A DNA stretch of 52,531 nucleotides from an uncultured Pelagibacteraceae bacterium (GTDB lineage: Bacteria > Pseudomonadota > Alphaproteobacteria > Pelagibacterales > Pelagibacteraceae): contig CACGOO010000005.1 in the NCBI GenBank assembly GCA_902574685.1, positions 27,501 through 80,031 of the forward strand, given 5' to 3'. This document shows positions 29,390 to 37,618 of this stretch, one piece after another; the first letter of the stretch is position 1; each line of letters begins with the position of its first letter. Under the pieces are notes generated by a model. That model was not told the DNA's origin, ran no database searches, and saw only the letters and a list, made by a program, of their open reading frames with translations. The position numbers were made by a program, and so were the translations under genes.

Positions 29390-30715
29390 ATGAAAAATTA
29401 TATAGAGATTTCAAATAAAATTGAACCATACAAGAAAACTATATGTGTAAGCGGAGATAAAAGTATTTCTATTAGAACTGTCCTATTAGCTTCTCAAGCA
29501 ATTGGCAAATCAAAAATTTATAATTTATTAGAAGCAGAGGATGTTATAAATTCATTAAAATGTATTGGTAAACTAGGAATTAAATATAAAAAAAAAAAAA
29601 ACTATTTTGAAATAAATGGACTTGGTCTTAGTGGATACAAAATTAAAGGGAAAAAAGCTCTATACGCAGGAAATTCTGGAACTTTAGCAAGGCTAATTTT
29701 AGGTTTACTAATTAACTTAAACCAAGAAATCAAGATTTTAGGGGACAAAAGTTTATCTAAAAGAGATTTTTCTAGAGTAACAAATCCTTTGAAACTATTT
29801 GGGGCAATTATAAATGCAAATAACAAAAAGTTGCCAGTCAAAATTTTAGGATCAAGTTTTTTAAGACCAATTAAATATAAGGAAAATTTAGGAAGCGCCC
29901 AATGCAAGAGTGCAATTATGTTGGCATCACTTAAAACACCTGGAGTAACGAGAATTAAAGCAAGAAAATCAAGAGATCATACCGAATTAATGTTTAAATC
30001 ATTAAAAATACCAATTAAAATCAAAAAAACAAAGACTTATGATTTCATAGAAATTAAAGGTTTAAATAATTTTAAAGGATTTGAATATATTGTTCCTGGA
30101 GATATAAGCTCATCTTCATTTTTTATAGTTTTAACATTGTTAGCAAATAACTCTAATTTAATCATCAAAAATGTAAATGTAAATAAGACTAGAACAGGAA
30201 TTATTGAGATTTTAAAAAAAATGAATGCAAATATTTCTTTCAAAAATAAGAAACTTTATAAGGGTGAAGCAACAGCAGATATTTTTGTAAAGAGTTGTAA
30301 TAATATTAAATCAATAAATTGTCCTGAAACTTTAAATAGCTCTGCAATTGATGAATTTCTTGTTATCTTTCTTGTGGCCGCAAAAGCAAAAGGAGTATCA
30401 ATATTTAGAAATTTAGGTGAATTAAATAAAAAAGAGAGTCCAAGATTAGATATTGCGCTTAAAATTTTAAAAAAAATAGGAATTAAGGTATTGAGAAAAA
30501 AAGATGATATTAAAATTTTTGGAAAACCGAATTTAATTTTAAAAAGAAAAATTATTATTAAAGATTTCAAAAAAGATCATAGAGTTTTTATGATGTCATG
30601 TATTGCTGCTTTAGCTTTTGGAGGAAGGTGGAAAATTAACAATCCTGATTCAGTGAAAACATCTTTTCCAGATTTTTTTAAAGTTATTAAATTAGTGGGA
30701 GCAAAAATTAATTGA
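29390..30715 (+). CDS. aroA: 3-phosphoshikimate 1-carboxyvinyltransferase
   Basis: EPSP synthase joins shikimate 3-phosphate and PEP in the chorismate pathway. The 441-residue protein has the N-terminal GDKSISIRTVLLAS block, the PEP-site YAGNSGTLARL segment, and SSSFFIVL. The last part includes KDHRVFMMSCIAALAFGG. It is a class-II-like form by spacing, but that is inference. It precedes cmk, an aroA-cmk-rpsA arrangement common in proteobacteria. Confidence 0.93.
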   Translation: MKNYIEISNKIEPYKKTICVSGDKSISIRTVLLASQAIGKSKIYNLLEAEDVINSLKCIGKLGIKYKKKKNYFEINGLGLSGYKIKGKKALYAGNSGTLARLILGLLINLNQEIKILGDKSLSKRDFSRVTNPLKLFGAIINANNKKLPVKILGSSFLRPIKYKENLGSAQCKSAIMLASLKTPGVTRIKARKSRDHTELMFKSLKIPIKIKKTKTYDFIEIKGLNNFKGFEYIVPGDISSSSFFIVLTLLANNSNLIIKNVNVNKTRTGIIEILKKMNANISFKNKKLYKGEATADIFVKSCNNIKSINCPETLNSSAIDEFLVIFLVAAKAKGVSIFRNLGELNKKESPRLDIALKILKKIGIKVLRKKDDIKIFGKPNLILKRKIIIKDFKKDHRVFMMSCIAALAFGGRWKINNPDSVKTSFPDFFKVIKLVGAKIN

Positions 30716-31377
30716 AAAGAAATAAAAATAAAATTACTGTAGCAATTGATTCGCCTGCAGCAGCTGGCGCTGGAACTCAAGCTAAGTTAATAGCAAAAGA
30801 ATATAATTTGTTTTATTTAGATACTGGAAAAATTTACCGTCATATAGGATACCTAACGTTAAAGAGAAAAAATATTAATTACACTAAAATAAAATATAAT
30901 ATTTCAAAATTAAAAATTATTGATTTAAAAAAAAAAAAATTGTTGACAGATAAAGTAGCAAGGTCCGCCTCAATAATTGCAAAAGATAAAAAAATTAGAG
31001 ATATTGTTAAAAATTTTCAATTACAATGTGCATACTATCCTCCAAGTAAGTTTAATGGCTCAATTCTTGATGGTAGAGATATAACTTCTGTTTTAATGAA
31101 AAATGCAATGTTTAAATTTTACATAACTGCTAGTTTAGAAACTAGGGCGAAAAGACGTTATCTTGAATATAAAAAATTAAAAAAGAAAATATCGTTTAAA
31201 AATGTACTAAAAAGCTTAAAAAATAGGGACAAATTAGATAAAAATCGAAAGTTTAGTCCATTAGTAAAAACTAAAGATTCAATCTTGATTAATACAACTA
31301 AATTAAGTAAGAAAGCGTGCTTTGAAAAAATAAAAGCTATAATGGATAAAAAACTTAATTTTAATGGAAATATTTAA
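30712..31377 (+). CDS. cmk: Cytidylate kinase with altered P-loop
   Basis: CMP kinase phosphorylates CMP and dCMP. The 221-residue protein starts with TTG, overlapping the aroA stop. It keeps FYLDTGKIYR, LDGRDI, TRAKRRYLE and the RDxxDxxR block (NRDKLDKNR). The P-loop, normally GPAxSGKGT, reads SPAAAGAGT at 14-22, so the invariant lysine is Ala20. All other landmarks and the location between aroA and rpsA support the assignment. Activity without the P-loop lysine is an open question. Confidence 0.88.
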   Translation: MKRNKNKITVAIDSPAAAGAGTQAKLIAKEYNLFYLDTGKIYRHIGYLTLKRKNINYTKIKYNISKLKIIDLKKKKLLTDKVARSASIIAKDKKIRDIVKNFQLQCAYYPPSKFNGSILDGRDITSVLMKNAMFKFYITASLETRAKRRYLEYKKLKKKISFKNVLKSLKNRDKLDKNRKFSPLVKTKDSILINTTKLSKKACFEKIKAIMDKKLNFNGNI

Positions 31378-33094
31378 AGATTTAAAATCACCAGCAAACC
31401 AACAATTCGAAAAATTACTAAATTCTCAATTATCAAAAAATAAAATTGAAGAAGGAAAAATAATTGAGGGAAAAATCACAAAAATCACAGAAAAATTTGT
31501 TTTTATTTTTATACCTGGTCTGAAAAGCGAGCCAATAATAGATATTAACGAAATGAAAATGATTGGTCTTAGTGATAAAATTATAGTCGGTGAAAATGTT
31601 CCAGTACTTCTTGAAAAAATTGAAGACAGAAATGGTGAAGTTTTAGTATCAGCGATCAAAGCCCAAAAAATTAAAGGATGGTACGAACTTGAAAAAGCTT
31701 ATGAAAATAATCAATCGATAGTAGGAAAGATTACATCAAAATGTAAGGGAGGAGTTATAGTCGAGCACACAGAAACTGGTTCTCTAATGTTTTGTCCTGG
31801 ATCACAAATAAGTGATAAACCACTTAAAAATATTGATCATCTTGTCGGTGTCGAACAAAAGTTTGCAATAATTAAACTTGATAAGATTAGAGGAAATGCG
31901 TGTGTATCTCGAAGACAAATCGTATCTTCCAACAAAAGAGAGGACAAAGCCAAAATAATAGAAAAGTTTAAAGTTGGAGATATAATTAAAGATGCTGTCG
32001 TAAAAGGTTATTCTTCTTTTGGATGTTTTTTCGAAGTAAATAATGAAATAGATGTTTTGGTACATTTACAAGAAATATCTTACTCGAGAGTTAATCACCC
32101 AGATGAAATTTTTAATATAGGAGAAAAGCATAACTTAAAAGTAATATCGATTGATAAAGAAAAGTTACAAATAGGTTGTTCTATTAAACAGTTATCGCCA
32201 GATCCATTCGAACATATTGGCAATTATGAAATTGGTAAGAAATATAAAGTTAAGGTAGATAAAATTACAGATTATGGTTGCTTTTGCTCTCTAGAGGCTG
32301 GACTAAGCACATTACTTCACAGTAGTGAAATGAGTTGGACGAAAAAAAATGTTATACCGAAAAAACTATTTAAAATTGGTGATATGATTGAATGTGTAAT
32401 AACAGAAATAGATAAAGAAAAAAGAAGAATAGCAATATCTCATAAATTAACAATTGAAAACCCATTTGAAGTGTTGAAGAATAAATTTCCAGAAGGTAAA
32501 GATATTAATGGCGTTATTTCTAGCATAAATGAATATGCTATATATGTAAAATTAGAAAATTTTGATATCGATGGTTTTTTACATGTAAATGATCTTAGCT
32601 ATTTAAATAAATCCGAAGAAGAATTAAAAAAATTTAAAAAAGGTGATAAAATAAAGGTCAAAATTTTAGAAATTAAAACAGATGAACAAAAAGTTAGAGT
32701 TGGATTAAAACAACTTGAAAAAGATCCATTTGATTGGTTCAAAGGTAAAAAAATAAATGATGTTGTTACGGTAAAAGTTGTTTCAACAGATAATAAAGGA
32801 ATAATTGTAAAACCCGAAGATTGTGATTTAGAATTTTTGATAAAAAAATCTAATATTGCAGTCAATGCATCTGATGCAAGACCATCTAGATTTGTTGGAG
32901 GGGAAAGAATTGATGCAGCTATTTCAGAGTTAAATTTTGAAAAGAGAAAAGCAAACTTTAGCATAAAGCTGCTAGAAGAGTTACAAAACAGAGAAGCGGT
33001 CTCAAAATTTTCTAGTCCATTGAGTGGTAAAAATTTACCTTTTTCATCATTGTCAGACAAGCTGGTTGACAAAAAGAATAAAGACAAAGAGTGA
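31364..33094 (+). CDS. rpsA: 30S ribosomal protein S1
   Basis: S1 helps load mRNAs with weak Shine-Dalgarno sequences onto the 30S subunit. The 576-residue protein has six S1/OB repeats, with clear ones around residues 200-268, 285-355 and 372-441; the repeat motif GxxxxFxV..VDGFLH recurs. It starts inside the cmk gene, overlapping by 14 bases, and length is normal. The cmk-rpsA-ihfB order is widely conserved in proteobacteria. Confidence 0.95.
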   Translation: MEIFKDLKSPANQQFEKLLNSQLSKNKIEEGKIIEGKITKITEKFVFIFIPGLKSEPIIDINEMKMIGLSDKIIVGENVPVLLEKIEDRNGEVLVSAIKAQKIKGWYELEKAYENNQSIVGKITSKCKGGVIVEHTETGSLMFCPGSQISDKPLKNIDHLVGVEQKFAIIKLDKIRGNACVSRRQIVSSNKREDKAKIIEKFKVGDIIKDAVVKGYSSFGCFFEVNNEIDVLVHLQEISYSRVNHPDEIFNIGEKHNLKVISIDKEKLQIGCSIKQLSPDPFEHIGNYEIGKKYKVKVDKITDYGCFCSLEAGLSTLLHSSEMSWTKKNVIPKKLFKIGDMIECVITEIDKEKRRIAISHKLTIENPFEVLKNKFPEGKDINGVISSINEYAIYVKLENFDIDGFLHVNDLSYLNKSEEELKKFKKGDKIKVKILEIKTDEQKVRVGLKQLEKDPFDWFKGKKINDVVTVKVVSTDNKGIIVKPEDCDLEFLIKKSNIAVNASDARPSRFVGGERIDAAISELNFEKRKANFSIKLLEELQNREAVSKFSSPLSGKNLPFSSLSDKLVDKKNKDKE

Positions 33095-33098
33095 TCAT

Positions 33099-33389
33099 TT
33101 GACTACTGTAAAGTCAGAGATTATAAAAAAACTAGCAAACAATTATCCAAATTTCTACAAAAAGGACATAAGTAAAATTTTAAATATTTTAGTAAATGAG
33201 ATAAAAAATAGCCTGAGAAGAAAAGAAAGAGTAGAATTGAGAGATATTTTTACTCTTGATCCAAAATTACAGAAAGCTGGCTTTAGAAGAAATCCTAAAA
33301 ATAATGAGAAAATTTTTAAAAACGAGAGATATACAATACTTTTTAAATCATCAAAACTATGGTTAAAAAAGGTCAATGAAGAAATATAA
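33099..33389 (+). CDS. HU/IHF-family DNA-binding protein (IHF beta position)
   Basis: This small DNA-bending protein of 96 residues starts at TTG 33099 (TTVKSEIIKKLA), 4 bases after rpsA. Family features are the N-terminal helices, ERVELRD and RRNPKNNE with the Pro that kinks DNA. The usual GFGSF strand reads DIFTL, which is unusual. By position after rpsA it is the counterpart of ihfB, but the sequence alone does not decide between HU and IHF. The first 75 bases of a longer frame here are within rpsA and are not used. Confidence 0.75.
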   Translation: MTTVKSEIIKKLANNYPNFYKKDISKILNILVNEIKNSLRRKERVELRDIFTLDPKLQKAGFRRNPKNNEKIFKNERYTILFKSSKLWLKKVNEEI

Positions 33390-34050
33390 AGTATTTATTG
33401 CCTGCGATACGACGAATATTCAAAAAATTAAAAAAATAATAAAACTATCTAATAATGATAAAATTAAATTTGGGTATAAATTTGGATTAGAATTTTTGAA
33501 TTCTAAAAATGGTAGAAAGTTTTTATCCACTTTAAAAAATAAGGTAATATTTGGTGATTACAAAATCTCAGATATACCAAACACAAGTGCCTCAGTCATA
33601 AAAGCAGTAAAAGATTTAAAGTTTAATTACATAACTATACATATAAATTCTGGCTTAAATGCACTAAAATCTGCAAAGAAAGTTGCTGGTAAAGTTAAGT
33701 TGATAGGTGTAACAACTCTAACATCTCTTAATGATAAATCTCTAAAAGAAATGGGATATAATAACAATGTAAATAAAGTAGTCATGAAACAAGCAATGTT
33801 AGCAAAAATAGCAAATTTAGATGCTATAGTATGTAGCCCAAAAGAAGTTAAGTTGGTAAAAAAAATATTTAAAAAAGAAATTATAACACCTGGTATAAGG
33901 TTTGATTTTAAGTCAGATGATCAAAAAAGAGTTTTAACTCCTAAACAAGCCTATGATAATGGAAGTAATTGGCTTGTTATAGGAAGGCCTATAACTAAAG
34001 GCAATATTAAAAAAAACATACAAAAATTAATTAATCACTTGGATAAATGA
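33376..34050 (+). CDS. pyrF: Orotidine 5'-phosphate decarboxylase
   Basis: OMPDC makes UMP from OMP. The 224-residue protein keeps the catalytic D-x-K-x-x-D-I-P block as FGDYKISDIPNT and the N-terminal ACDT substrate Asp. The phosphate-binding C-terminal part has TPGIR and LVIGRPIT. It overlaps the preceding HU/IHF gene by 14 bases and trpF by 4. Putting pyrF ahead of trpF makes a mixed pyrimidine-tryptophan stretch. Confidence 0.93.
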   Translation: MKKYKVFIACDTTNIQKIKKIIKLSNNDKIKFGYKFGLEFLNSKNGRKFLSTLKNKVIFGDYKISDIPNTSASVIKAVKDLKFNYITIHINSGLNALKSAKKVAGKVKLIGVTTLTSLNDKSLKEMGYNNNVNKVVMKQAMLAKIANLDAIVCSPKEVKLVKKIFKKEIITPGIRFDFKSDDQKRVLTPKQAYDNGSNWLVIGRPITKGNIKKNIQKLINHLDK

Positions 34051-34664
34051 TTAAAGGATTAAAAATTTGTGGGGTCTCCGATCCTATAACTTTGAACTTT
34101 ATTTTAAAACATCCCAACCCACCAAAATTTGTTGGCTTTATAACAAATTATAAAAATAGTAAAAGATTTGTTGAATATGAAAAATTAAAAAAGTTAATCA
34201 ATGTTGACAAAAGAAATATAAAATTTACATCTGTTCTTGTAAACCCTAATAAGGAAATTTTGGAACTAATTAAAGATTTAAATTTTGATTATTATCAACT
34301 TTATGATGTCGAACCTGAGAGAACGAAGGAAATTAAATTAAAATATAAAATAAAAATAATAACAGCTATTACCGTTTCCAAAAAAAATGATGTTGATAAA
34401 TATAAAGATTATTCAGAGATATCAGACATAATATTATTTGACTCAAAAGGTTACCATAAATCGGAAAGTTTCGATCATAGTTTTCTTAATGGCTTACCAA
34501 AAAATTTAAATAAAATGATTGCAGGAAATATACAAATAGATGATATTCCTAATTTTAAAAATAAAGACTTTTTAATCGATCTGAGTGGATCACTAGAAAA
34601 TAATAATGGAAAAAAAGATGTAAATAAAATTAATAAATTGTTAAATTTATCTTCAAAAATATGA
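34047..34664 (+). CDS. trpF: Phosphoribosylanthranilate isomerase
   Basis: TrpF performs the Amadori rearrangement in tryptophan synthesis. The 205-residue TIM barrel has the catalytic Cys in LKICG and the acid Asp in LFDSKG. Phosphate-binding segments AGNI and DLSGSLE..GKKD complete it. LQLHG is replaced by YQLYD, a departure from the common family signature. It is followed by trpB and trpA with 4-base and 17-base overlaps. Confidence 0.9.
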   Translation: MIKGLKICGVSDPITLNFILKHPNPPKFVGFITNYKNSKRFVEYEKLKKLINVDKRNIKFTSVLVNPNKEILELIKDLNFDYYQLYDVEPERTKEIKLKYKIKIITAITVSKKNDVDKYKDYSEISDIILFDSKGYHKSESFDHSFLNGLPKNLNKMIAGNIQIDDIPNFKNKDFLIDLSGSLENNNGKKDVNKINKLLNLSSKI

Positions 34665-35905
34665 GAATTAAAAAAAAAATTCCACTAATTGATCAGGCAA
34701 ACAAACTAGGTTTTTGGGGGGGAAAGTTTGGAGGAAACTTCGTTCCTGAAACTTTGAAAAAACCTATAGATGATTTAGAAAATTTATTCAATAAACTGAA
34801 AAAAGATAAAAAATTTATAGGTGAAAGAGATAAATATTTTAAAAATTGGGTTGGCGCTCCTACTCGTTTTATAAAATTAAAAAATCTAACAAATCATGTT
34901 GGTGGGGCTCAAATTTGGTCCAAAGTTGTATCAGACGCAAATGGAGGGGCACACAAAATATATAATGCTACGGTACATTGTCTACTTGCCAAAAGATCTG
35001 GTAAAAAATTTATAATTGGGGATACCGGCGCTGGTTATGCAGGTAAAATGTTAAGCATGGCCGCAAAAAAATTTGGTTTAAAATGCAAAATTTTCATGGG
35101 TGCAAAAGATATTGCAAGACAACAGCCCAATGTAAAAGCTATAAAAAAAAATGGAGCTGAAGTAATACCTGTATACTCAGGAAGTCAAACACTTGTTGAT
35201 GCGGTTTCTGAATGTATGCGATACTGGGTCGCTAATTGCGATACGACAGCAATGTGTGTTGGCAGTACAGTAGGACCAGCCGTCTTTGTTCGTATTTGTG
35301 GATGGAGTACTAGTCAAATTTCAAGAGAACTAAAAGTGCAATTAATTGATGTGTTTGGGTCAATACCAAAAAAGCTAAAACTTTATAACTGTGTTGGCGG
35401 CGGAAGCTCAAGTTTTGGTTTTTGGAACGAATTTATGGATTATGATAAAAAACAATGTGAATTTATTGGTGTAGAAGCTGGTGGACCTGCAAAAAGTAAA
35501 AAGCATGCAGCACCTCTAACTTATGGTTCAAAAATTGGAATTCTTCATGGTGCAGCTCAATATGTTAATCAAGACTTGGATGGACAGATAGAAGAAACTG
35601 AGTCAATTTCTGCTGGACTTGATTATCCTGGTATTTCTCCACTACATTGTTTTTTAAAAGATACTAAACGAGCAAGATATACCGCAGCAAGCGACGAAGA
35701 TGCTTTAAGCGCTTACAAAACTGTGACTAAGTTTGAAAAATTAAGACCTTCTTTAGAACCAAGTCATGCTTTTTCAGTTGCAATAAAAGAAGCAAAAAAA
35801 TTAACTAAAGATACTATAGTGGTAGTTAATAGTTGTGGTGATGCATACAAAGATCGAGAAATTTTAATAAAAAGATTGGGTAAAAAATATGTTGAACCCA
35901 ATTAG
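34661..35905 (+). CDS. trpB: Tryptophan synthase beta chain, strongly divergent
   Basis: This is a fold-type II PLP enzyme of 414 residues in the trpF-trpB-trpA order. The PLP lysine is K99 (GGAHK), and DGQIEE, SAGLDYP (D321) and LEPSHA are present. However, the catalytic Glu of ETGAGQHG is Asp (DTGAGYAG, D121), the REDL block before the lysine is absent, GGGSNAIG reads GGGSSSFG, and the Ser that contacts the pyridine N position (NLSGRG) is Cys392. It is probably a real TrpB, given context. A changed reaction or subunit dependence cannot be excluded. Confidence 0.85.
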   Translation: MRIKKKIPLIDQANKLGFWGGKFGGNFVPETLKKPIDDLENLFNKLKKDKKFIGERDKYFKNWVGAPTRFIKLKNLTNHVGGAQIWSKVVSDANGGAHKIYNATVHCLLAKRSGKKFIIGDTGAGYAGKMLSMAAKKFGLKCKIFMGAKDIARQQPNVKAIKKNGAEVIPVYSGSQTLVDAVSECMRYWVANCDTTAMCVGSTVGPAVFVRICGWSTSQISRELKVQLIDVFGSIPKKLKLYNCVGGGSSSFGFWNEFMDYDKKQCEFIGVEAGGPAKSKKHAAPLTYGSKIGILHGAAQYVNQDLDGQIEETESISAGLDYPGISPLHCFLKDTKRARYTAASDEDALSAYKTVTKFEKLRPSLEPSHAFSVAIKEAKKLTKDTIVVVNSCGDAYKDREILIKRLGKKYVEPN

Positions 35906-36689
35906 TCTAGCTTTTAAAAAAGCGAAACAAGAAAATAGAGCTGCTCTATTAACTTATACTGTTGCAGGTGATAGCTCGAAAAAACAATCATTAGATATAT
36001 TAAATTCAATTTCAAAAAATGCTGATATTTTAGAATTAGGTGTACCGCACAACACTCCAGTTGCAGATGGTAGTCAAATTCAAACAAGTGCATATAGAGC
36101 GATTAAAAATGGAATTAAAATGAATGATATTTTTAAAATTGTAAAAGACTTTAAAAAATTAAATAAAAGTAAACCAATTATATTGATGGGTTATTTTAAT
36201 ATGATTTTTCAATACGGAGAAAATAAATTTTTAAGTAAATGTAAATCTGCAGGTGTAAATGGATTAATAGTTGTAGACTTGCCATGGCCTGAGAATAAGA
36301 ATTTTGCTAAAAAATGTAAAAAAAAATCTATATATTTTATTCAGCTTTTATCACCGACCACTTCAGAACAGAGGCTTAAAAAAATAATAAGAGATTCTCA
36401 CCCTATGAATTATTTTATTTCTATGTTGAGTACAACAGGTGGTAAACTAAAAGTTTCACCTAATGAAATATTAAAAAATTATACTAAAATAAAAAAAATT
36501 GATCCAAAAAAAGAAATTGTTATTGGCTTTGGAATCACAGAAAAAACAATTGGTAAACTCAAATCTGCAGATGGATTGGTTGTTGGAAGTGCTATTTGTA
36601 AGGAAATTAGCAAGAGTTTAAGGCATAGACAAAATCCTGTCACAAATGTAAGTAAGCTAGTAAAAAAATTAAAAAGTAAAATTCTATGA
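35889..36689 (+). CDS. trpA: Tryptophan synthase alpha chain
   Basis: TrpA cleaves indole-glycerol phosphate to indole. The 266-residue TIM barrel keeps the catalytic Glu (ELGVP) and Asp (ADG) pair and GYFNMIFQYG. The interface loop usually written PFSDPLADGP reads PHNTPVADGS. That loop talks to the beta chain, so its change fits with the divergent trpB; this is inference. It overlaps trpB by 17 bases and accD by 4. Confidence 0.9.
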   Translation: MLNPISLAFKKAKQENRAALLTYTVAGDSSKKQSLDILNSISKNADILELGVPHNTPVADGSQIQTSAYRAIKNGIKMNDIFKIVKDFKKLNKSKPIILMGYFNMIFQYGENKFLSKCKSAGVNGLIVVDLPWPENKNFAKKCKKKSIYFIQLLSPTTSEQRLKKIIRDSHPMNYFISMLSTTGGKLKVSPNEILKNYTKIKKIDPKKEIVIGFGITEKTIGKLKSADGLVVGSAICKEISKSLRHRQNPVTNVSKLVKKLKSKIL

Positions 36690-37618
36690 ACTGGATTACA
36701 AAAGCTTTAAGTTTTGGTGAAAAAATTAAACGAGTTTTAAAAAAAAGACCATCAAAAGAAGATATAGCAAACTCTGACTGGACCAGTTGTTGCAAAGGCC
36801 CAATATTAAAGAAAGATCTTGAAGAAAATTTATGGGTTTGTAACTCGTGTGGTAAACATCATAGAATTAATTGTCGACAAAGATTTGATATTATTTTTGG
36901 AAAAAATGCTTACGAAATAATTGATACACCGATTCCAGCGGAAGACCCCCTTCAATGGATCGATACCAAATCATATAAAGATAGATTAAAATCTGCAAGA
37001 AAGAAAACTAATCAGAATTCAGCTGTGATGATTGCTAAAGGTAGAATAAATGGAGTTGAGGTCACAGCAGGAGCTATTAATTTTGAGTTTATTGGTGGCT
37101 CTGTTGGTGCAGCTGAGGGCGAAGCAATTATTTACGGTGTTCAACACGCTATTGATAATCAAACACCATTTGTTTTCTTTCCTTGTGGTGGAGGACAAAG
37201 AATGTTTGAGTCTCCTATTGCCCTTGCAAATATGACAAGAACTACCCTTGCTATTAATGAACTTAAAAAAAATAATCTTCCTTATCTAGTTTGTTTTACA
37301 GATCCAACAGCTGGTGGAATTACTGCATCTTTTGCGATGTTAGGCGACATTCATTTTGCTGAACCTGGTTGTTTAATAGCCTTTGCAGGAAAAAGAGTTA
37401 TACAAGCAACAGTTAAAGAAGAACTTAGTTCGGACTTTCAAACCTCGGAATTTGTCGAAAAGCATGGATTTGTCGACAGAATTGTTGAACGAAAAGATTT
37501 AAAAACCGAAATAAGCTTACTATTATCAATATTGTTAAAAAAAGATAACGCGGTAAATGAAAATCAAATAAATGAAACTTCAGACAATATTGAACCGCTT
37601 GCAAAAGCTGCATCCTAA
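36686..37618 (+). CDS. accD: Acetyl-CoA carboxylase carboxyltransferase subunit beta
   Basis: AccD pairs with AccA to carboxylate acetyl-CoA. The 310-residue protein has GAINFEFIGGSVGAAEGE and PTAGGITASFAMLGD. The N-terminal zinc ribbon, usually CxxC...CxxC, reads CC (35, 36) then CNSC (52, 55), two residues short in the first knuckle. Zinc binding or RNA/DNA contact by that ribbon is therefore doubtful. It sits between trpA and folC, the common trpA-accD-folC order. Confidence 0.93.
   Translation: MNWITKALSFGEKIKRVLKKRPSKEDIANSDWTSCCKGPILKKDLEENLWVCNSCGKHHRINCRQRFDIIFGKNAYEIIDTPIPAEDPLQWIDTKSYKDRLKSARKKTNQNSAVMIAKGRINGVEVTAGAINFEFIGGSVGAAEGEAIIYGVQHAIDNQTPFVFFPCGGGQRMFESPIALANMTRTTLAINELKKNNLPYLVCFTDPTAGGITASFAMLGDIHFAEPGCLIAFAGKRVIQATVKEELSSDFQTSEFVEKHGFVDRIVERKDLKTEISLLLSILLKKDNAVNENQINETSDNIEPLAKAAS

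Noticed and set aside
33024..33098. Longer HU/IHF ORF starting within rpsA
   Set aside because: The first 25 residues overlap the S1 coding end and do not match the family; TTG at 33099 is better.
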